From the NCBI RefSeq assembly GCF_002224125.1, contig NZ_NCSM01000016.1, forward strand, positions 1 through 12,299: DNA of 12,299 bases. The letters are read 5' to 3'. Below are positions 9,401 to 12,299 of the stretch, piece after piece. The notes beneath the pieces are model-generated. The model had not been told where the DNA came from. It was given only the letters and a program-made list of their open reading frames with translations, and made no database searches. A program made the translations under genes and the position numbers. This stretch comes from Streptomyces sp. NBS 14/10. Its GTDB lineage: Bacteria; Actinomycetota; Actinomycetes; Streptomycetales; Streptomycetaceae. The stretch's first letter is position 1. Each line of letters opens with the position of its first letter.

Positions 9401-9892
9401 CGCGAGGGCTATGTGCTGGAGGCGGTGTGCGCGCATATGGCGGCCGTCCTCGGCCACGGTTCGGCCGACGAGATCGCCCACGACCGTACGTTCAAGGAGC
9501 TGGGCTTCGACTCGCTGACCGCCGTCGAGCTGCGCAACCGGCTCTCGGCCGCGACCGGACTGCGGCTGCCCGCCACGCTCGTCTTCGACTTCGCCAACCC
9601 GCTGGCGCTCGCCCAGCATCTGCGCGAGCAGATCGCCCCGCCCACCGACCCCTTCGAGAGCCGGGTCCGCCAGGTGCTGGCCGCCATCCCGCTGCGGCGG
9701 CTGGAGCAGTCCGGGCTGCTGGAGGCCCTGCTGCGGTTGGGTGAGGGAGGGGACACGGACGCGGAGGCGGACGACACGGTGTCCGAGCCGGCCCCGGCCG
9801 AAGACGACACCGAGAGCACTGAGAGTGCCGATATCGCCTCGATGGACCTCGACGAACTGGTGGACATGGCCCTGCGCAACGGCGAGTCCTGA
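3410..9892 (+). CDS. Single-module type I PKS, KS-AT(methylmalonyl)-DH-ER-KR-ACP
   Basis: A complete 2160-residue module. Residues 1-32 form an N-terminal docking coiled coil (LVDYLKRVATDLHDTQQRL). KS (35-460) has Cys204 in DTACSSS, His339 in HGTGT and His379 in NIGH, all intact. AT (about 560-860) has GQGSQ, Ser650 in GHSQG, RVDVVQ (617-622) and YASH (750-753), the signatures of methylmalonyl-CoA specificity. DH has His957 in HAVAGAVLVP and Asp1122 in LLDAALH. ER (about 1415-1722) has the NADPH loop GGVG (1548-1551) and Tyr1453 in LGMY, a residue linked to 2S methyl configuration. KR has LDD 1817-1819, Lys1837, Ser1861 and Tyr1874, with Ser1878 where Asn is usual. ACP has Ser2035 in GFDSL. 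The C-terminus (about 2080-2160) has an acidic linker and ends in DLDELVDMALRNGES, a docking helix. Expected chemistry is one elongation with methylmalonyl-CoA and full reduction to a saturated alpha-methyl acyl chain. It probably receives the chain from the upstream protein and passes it to the downstream one. I noticed no in-frame TTA codon. Confidence 0.98.
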   Translation: MANQEQLVDYLKRVATDLHDTQQRLREVEARDRQPVAIVGMACRFPGGTDTPEALWDLVSEGRDVVSPMPDDRGWDPGLFNDSGETGTSYVREGGFVQDIADFDADFFDISPREALAMDPQQRLLLETAWEAVERARIDVTSLRGSKTGVFVGGSTVYYAGSGADAPQDVAGYMATGLAASSMSGRISYTLGLEGPAFTVDTACSSSGVALHLAVQSLRKGESSLALAGGVCVMATPGTFLEFSKLKGLAGDGRCKAYAAAADGFGPGEGVGVLLVERLADAERLGHPVLAVIRGSAINQDGASNGLTAPHGPAQERVIRAALADAQLSARDIDVVEGHGTGTSLGDPIEAQALIAAYGRRRAEGSPLWLGSVKSNIGHTQAAAGMAGVIKMVYALQHGVLPRTLHVDEPTTQVDWSEGTVKVLTEALPWPETGGPRRAGVSSFGMSGTNTHVILEQAPPADEPAPTAELPVVPWLVSGRGEAALRAQAARLRDFLTERPEASPTSVGFALAHARAAQSHRAAVVAADRDALLAGLASLAEGTPSGQVVTGVPSPGATVFVFPGQGSQWVGMALALADASPVFAEHFRRCSAAVERHTDYTVESVLRAEPGAPSLERVDVVQPVLWVVMVALAELWRSYGVEPAAVVGHSQGEIAAACVAGVLSVEDAARVVVLRSQALPELSGRGGMASVPQPVQQVEKHLERWDGRLSVAAVNGPSSTVASGDADALEEMLAGYEADGVRARRVPVDYASHCAHVDALNDRLAEAFADIEPKAGSVPLYSTVTGRRIDGTAMDATYWFTNLRQQVKFQQATEALLEDGHSAFIECSPHPVLAIGTQETIDEAGVGATALGTLRRDEGGWDRFLLALAQAHVHGVAVDWGRVFPEGTGPVDLPTYAFQRRRYWLDASGSGAGDPTRLGLAPADHPLLGAVTVLAEGDEVVLTGRLGLDTHPWLADHAVAGAVLVPGAVFVELAVRAGDEVGCDRVEEMVLASPLVLADEGGTDLQLVVGGPDEDGRRPLSAYARPAGTDQPWVRHVSGTLAPGGGAAEPFDLAQWPPEGAQPVSVDGCYDQLAEGGYRYGPAFRGLRAVYRRDTEVFAEVVLAEEQRGLAAAFGIHPALLDAALHASGLTAVRGDTEGRMALPFAWNGVSLAASGAELLRVRLAPVGDDGMSVHATDASGHPVISIEALVTRPFTAGQLPSGGEDTRDGLFRVSYDPLTDAEPGTGTDDWAAVATGTSLSRYGVRRYADFDALAAAMDGGLPVPPVIVLPCDPAPHDPDLAEAVRRRLGEVLHTVQRWLADDRFTGARLAVVTRGAVAATDGEDVTDLVHAPVWGLIRSAQSEHPDRLVLVDTDVHELPQAVAAAVAAGEKQIVVRDGTVRASRLVPAASGGALTLPDAPHWRLDITGPATLDNLDLVAADEPQQLAPGHIRVQVRAAGVNFRDVLIALGMYPGEAVFRGSEGAGVVLDVAEDVTSVAVGDRVMGMFQGAFAATAVADARSVVPIPPGWTDEQAAAVPIAFVTAWYGLVDLAGLKAGESVLIHAAAGGVGMAAVQIARHLGAEVYATASPGKHAVLEAMGIDEAHRASSRDLDFEDAFRTATGGRGVDVVLNSLTGAATDASLRLLTGDGRFVELGLTDVRGPEQLAETSPGAHYRVLDLGAPGEDGIGRMLTEILGQFERDELAHPPVRAYDIRRARDAFRLISRAAHVGKIVLTLPRTLDPDGTVLVTGGTGTLGGLVARHLVTRHGVRRLLLTSRRGPQAPGATELRDELAALGATATIEACDVGDRAQLAEALAGVPDAHPLTGVVHCAGVLDDGMVDALTTEQLARVLRPKADAALHLHELTKDADLALFVLFSSVVGVYGNPSQANYAAASTFLDALAQHRQANGLPCQSLAWGMWEETSTLTGELDDGTLQRIRQAGMEPLPTERALALFDRSHAAGDALLVPIRQSGQGPGGGPAAGRTRARRVADSGAASTSGPSLAERLTALPEADREGYVLEAVCAHMAAVLGHGSADEIAHDRTFKELGFDSLTAVELRNRLSAATGLRLPATLVFDFANPLALAQHLREQIAPPTDPFESRVRQVLAAIPLRRLEQSGLLEALLRLGEGGDTDAEADDTVSEPAPAEDDTESTESADIASMDLDELVDMALRNGES

Positions 9893-9943
9893 CATGCGCC
9901 GCCCGCTGTGCCATCCCTTGTGCCGTCCCCTCGGAGGAATGTC
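9893..9943 (+). other. Short intergenic spacer between second and third PKS genes
   Basis: This 51-base spacer contains no open frame worth calling, no convincing inverted repeat followed by a T tract, and no clear promoter elements. Its only recognisable signal is the ribosome binding site near its 3' end. It is longer than the 7-base gap before the second gene but short enough that read-through transcription from the upstream PKS genes is the simplest model. Confidence 0.6.
9933..9938 (+). promoter_or_regulatory. Ribosome binding site for the third PKS gene
   Basis: GGAGGA sits five bases upstream of the ATG at 9944, a near-ideal Shine-Dalgarno match and spacing. It fixes the start of the third PKS gene. 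The translated N-terminus from that ATG is a heptad-like docking helix, which agrees. The strong site suggests that the third protein, despite its damaged catalytic motifs, is still translated. Confidence 0.8.
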
Positions 9944-12299
9944 ATGACCGTGGCCGACGACAAGATCGTCGAAGCCCTGCGCGCCTCGCTCCAGGAGGCC
10001 GAGCGGCTGCGCAAGGAGAACCAGCAGCTGCGCGCGGCCCCCCGGGAACCGATCGCGATCGTCGGGATGGCCTGCCGCTACCCCGGTGGTGTCGAGTCCC
10101 CGGACGACCTGTGGACCCTGCTGGCCGAGGAACGCGACGCCGTCTGCCCCTTCCCCGACGACCGAGGGTGGGACCTGGACGGCATGTGCGGTCCTGACGC
10201 CCACCCGGCGGCGCGCAGCGCGGTGGCCGAGGGCGGATTCCTCCCCGGCGCAGCCGCGTTCGACCCGGCGCCCTTCGGGATCTCGGCGGGCGAGGCGTCG
10301 GTGATGGATCCCCAGCAGCGGCTGCTGCTGGAGACCTCGTGGGAGGCGTTCGAACGGGCCGGCATCGACCCGCGGTCGGTCGCCGGCCGGCGCTACGGCG
10401 TGTTCATGGGCACCACCGGCCAGGACTACACCCCACATCTGAGGGACGTCCCCGACGAACTGCTCGGCCATATCGCCTCCGGCGGTTCGAGCGCCGTGCT
10501 CTCCGGCCGTATCGCCCTGACCTTCGGCCTCGAAGGGCCCACGGCCACCTTGGACACCGCGTGTTCCGGCTCCCTGGTGGCGCTGCACCTGGCCTGTCAG
10601 GCGCTGCGCGGCGGTGAGTGTTCCCTGGCGCTGGCCGGCGGTGTCACCGTGATGTCCAGCCCGGACACCTTCATCGGATCGGCCCGGGGGATCGGGCTGC
10701 CCGTCGCCAGGCGCTGCCGCTCGTTCGCCGACGGGGCCGACGGGATCGCCTTCGCCGAGGGGGCGGGGGTGCTGCTGCTGGAGCGGCTGTCCGTCGCCCG
10801 CGCCCAGGGGCACCCCGTGTTCGCCGTCGTCCGTGGCAGCGCGATCGGCCAGGAAGGCGCCACCAACGGCGCGAGCGCGTCGAACGGGCCCGCTCAACGG
10901 CGGCTGATCAGAAAGACGTTGGACGCCTCGGGGCTTGCGCCGCACGAGGTCGACGCGGTCGACGGCCAGGGCACCGGCGGCCTGCTCAGCGACGCGGTCG
11001 AGGCACAGGCCCTGGCGGCCGTCTATGGCGAGGGTCGCCCCGCCGACCGGCCGCTGCTGCTGGGGGCGGTGAAGTCCAACCTCGGCCATACGCAGGGGGC
11101 CAGCGGTATCGCCGGAGTGATCAAGATGGTCCAGGCCATGCGCTACGGCATGGTGCCGCGCACCCTGCACACCGAGGCGCCCTCCCCGCATATCCCCTGG
11201 GACGAGGGCCGGATCCGGCTGGTCACCGACGCCACGCCCTGGCCCGGGACGGACCGGCCACGCAGGGCCGGGGTGTCCGCGTTCGGCTTCGGCGGTACGG
11301 ACGCCCATGTGATCCTGGAACAGGCACCGGCCGACGACCCCCCGGCGCCGGAGGCGGCGGCAGGGCAGGCGGGAGGCGTGACGCTCTGGCCGGTCTCCGG
11401 CTGCGACCCCGCCGCGCTGCGTGCCCAGGCGGCCCGGCTGCTTGACCATATCGAGCGGCGCCCCGGGCTCCGCCCGGCCGATCTCGGCCTGTCGCTGGCG
11501 ACATCCCGCGCCGCGCTGCGCCACCGCGCGGTGGTCGTCGGCGAGAGCCGCCGGGACCTGCTGGACGGCCTGCGGGCGCTGGCCGACGCGACATCCGCGC
11601 CCCATGTCGTACACGGCGAACCGGTCCGCCGCCACCGCCTCGTCGTCCTGCTCACCGGCCACGCCCTCGCCCCCGGCACCGGAAAGCAGCTGTACGACGC
11701 CTTCCCGGCGTTCGCCGCCGCCTTCGACACGGTCTGCGCGGCGCTCGACGCCCACCTGGGGTTCCCGGCCCGTGACGCGATGCTCACCGAGGCCGACACC
11801 GACGCCGGCCCCGCCCCGGCCGCAGGTCTCGAATCGGCCAGGGCCTTCGCGGTCCAGGTGGCGCTGTTCCGCCTGCTGGAGTCGTGGGGGGTGCGGCCCG
11901 GGACCGTACGCGGCTACGGGGTCGGCCGGCTCGCCGAGGAACACCTCAGCGGGAAGCAGTCACTGCCCGAGGCCTGCGCGGCGCTGACCGGTCCGTACGA
12001 CGGGCCGGCACAGGCGCCGGGGGGTGTCGCCGAGCAGGTCCGTGCCTCGGCCAAGGACGGCACGGTCCACCTCGAACTGGGCGGCCATGAGGTGGCCGAA
12101 CTCCTCGACGGCACGGGGCCGCACGCCGTGGCCGCGCTGCGGCCCGGGGTGGCCGAGGCGACCGCCGTGGCCACCGCCCTCGCCCATTTGTACGCCCGTG
12201 GCACCGCGGTGAACTGGGCCGCGGTGTTCGCCGGAACCGACGCGCGGCGCGTCGACCTGCCCACGTACGCCTTTCAGCGCGGACGGTACTGGCAGGCCG
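9944..12299 (+). CDS. Type I PKS, 5' part, with defective KS and collapsed AT
   Basis: The 3' end is missing; 785 codons are in the window with no stop. Residues 1-33 (IVEALRASLQEAERLRKEN) are a class 1-like N-terminal docking coiled coil. KS spans 36-460, with Cys207 in DTACSGS, Lys377 and His382 in KSNLGH. HGTGT reads QGTGG (Gln342 for His) and the following GDPIEA reads SDAVEA. A KS-AT linker follows (about 461-565). The AT-like region starts near 566: GQG is GHA, and the nucleophile motif GHSxG is GYGVG (657-661, Gly659 for Ser). About 130 residues after it are missing relative to the AT of the upstream gene. The post-AT linker DLPTYAFQRGRYW (771-783) is intact. What remains (VALFRLLESWGVRP) resembles malonyl-type ATs. 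Condensation and extender loading by this module look impossible by the usual route. A DH-like or other processing domain normally follows such a linker but is not visible. Inferred role: chain transfer or tailoring without elongation. Confidence 0.95.
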   Translation, partial: MTVADDKIVEALRASLQEAERLRKENQQLRAAPREPIAIVGMACRYPGGVESPDDLWTLLAEERDAVCPFPDDRGWDLDGMCGPDAHPAARSAVAEGGFLPGAAAFDPAPFGISAGEASVMDPQQRLLLETSWEAFERAGIDPRSVAGRRYGVFMGTTGQDYTPHLRDVPDELLGHIASGGSSAVLSGRIALTFGLEGPTATLDTACSGSLVALHLACQALRGGECSLALAGGVTVMSSPDTFIGSARGIGLPVARRCRSFADGADGIAFAEGAGVLLLERLSVARAQGHPVFAVVRGSAIGQEGATNGASASNGPAQRRLIRKTLDASGLAPHEVDAVDGQGTGGLLSDAVEAQALAAVYGEGRPADRPLLLGAVKSNLGHTQGASGIAGVIKMVQAMRYGMVPRTLHTEAPSPHIPWDEGRIRLVTDATPWPGTDRPRRAGVSAFGFGGTDAHVILEQAPADDPPAPEAAAGQAGGVTLWPVSGCDPAALRAQAARLLDHIERRPGLRPADLGLSLATSRAALRHRAVVVGESRRDLLDGLRALADATSAPHVVHGEPVRRHRLVVLLTGHALAPGTGKQLYDAFPAFAAAFDTVCAALDAHLGFPARDAMLTEADTDAGPAPAAGLESARAFAVQVALFRLLESWGVRPGTVRGYGVGRLAEEHLSGKQSLPEACAALTGPYDGPAQAPGGVAEQVRASAKDGTVHLELGGHEVAELLDGTGPHAVAALRPGVAEATAVATALAHLYARGTAVNWAAVFAGTDARRVDLPTYAFQRGRYWQA
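10049..11323 (+). other. Ketosynthase domain lacking the HGTGT histidine
   Basis: This segment encodes the KS fold from PIAIVGMACRYPGG to HVILEQ. The acylation site Cys (codon 10562-10564), Lys (11072-11074) and second His (11087-11089) are present. The first catalytic His is replaced by Gln, codon CAG at 10967-10969. Other usually conserved positions also drift: INQDG is IGQEG, RCKAF is RCRSF and GTNAH is GTDAH. In thiolase-fold KS enzymes the first His supports decarboxylation of the extender, while acyl transfer to Cys can occur without it. The domain is therefore expected to accept a chain but not elongate it. This is distinct from loading-module KSQ domains, where the Cys itself is replaced by Gln. 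Confidence 0.88.
11639..12226 (+). other. Acyltransferase remnant with in-frame internal loss
   Basis: Compared with the intact AT encoded at about 5087-6000, spacing from the first glycine motif to the nucleophile elbow is conserved (87 against 86 residues). Spacing from the elbow to the LPTYAF linker is 113 against 243 residues. The loss therefore falls after the elbow, near LTGPYDG (about 11983-12003). It removes the small subdomain with the YASH/HAFH motif and its catalytic His. The nucleophile codon at 11918-11920 is GGG (Gly), not Ser. The C-terminal AT strand (VHLELGGHEV) is still recognisable. No frameshift or stop is seen, so this is a maintained remnant rather than a simple pseudogene. 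Confidence 0.88.

Noticed and set aside
9893..9943. Terminator or promoter between the second and third genes
   Set aside because: There is no stable stem followed by T residues and no clear -10/-35 pair in the 51 bases; only the ribosome binding site is convincing.
10553..10573. KSQ-type loading ketosynthase at the start of the third protein
   Set aside because: The active-site Cys is present (DTACSGS). The Gln substitution is at the HGTGT His, and an N-terminal docking helix is present, so this is not a chain-initiating KSQ.
5042..11944. A 2300-codon open frame on the minus strand
   Set aside because: It lies antisense to two PKS genes, spans their gene boundary, and its translation is low-complexity Gly/Arg/Gln/His-rich sequence with no recognisable domain. 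Long antisense frames are expected in high-GC actinomycete coding DNA.
11640..12240. Frameshift or sequencing error as the cause of the damaged AT
   Set aside because: The same frame reads recognisable AT and linker sequence on both sides of the missing segment, and the length before the active site matches the intact AT. An in-frame deletion fits better, though a collapsed assembly cannot be fully excluded.

Overview
This window is about 73% G+C by eye, with strong G/C at third codon positions. It lies inside a modular type I polyketide synthase (PKS) cluster with cis-encoded acyltransferases, most likely from Streptomyces or a close actinomycete relative. All supported genes read on the + strand and are packed into one apparent operon. 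There are no RNA genes, insertion sequences, CRISPR arrays or terminators that I can support.

Layout. Bases 1-3402 are the 3' part of a PKS gene that enters from the left. It carries the end of an acyltransferase (AT), then dehydratase (DH), ketoreductase (KR), acyl carrier protein (ACP) and a C-terminal docking tail. Bases 3410-9892 are a complete one-module PKS gene of 2160 residues, KS-AT-DH-ER-KR-ACP, whose AT carries methylmalonyl-CoA signatures and which has a full reductive loop. Bases 9944-12299 are the 5' part of a third PKS gene that leaves on the right. It begins with a docking coiled coil, a ketosynthase (KS) and an AT-like region. Only 7 bases separate the first two genes and 51 bases separate the second and third. 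Each downstream gene has a Shine-Dalgarno-like sequence.

How they should work together. Matching C-terminal and N-terminal docking elements suggest the chain passes protein 1 -> protein 2 -> protein 3. Protein 1 should leave an alpha,beta-double bond. Protein 2 should add a methylmalonyl unit and reduce it to a saturated alpha-methyl acyl chain. Protein 3 is the unusual one. Its KS keeps the nucleophilic Cys but the catalytic His of HGTGT is Gln (QGTGG). Its AT has lost the nucleophilic Ser (GYGVG) and about 130 residues after it, yet the reading frame stays open. The simplest reading is a non-elongating, chain-transfer module retained for a structural, transfer or tailoring role. The part of protein 3 that would show that role lies beyond the window. 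I cannot name the cluster's product.
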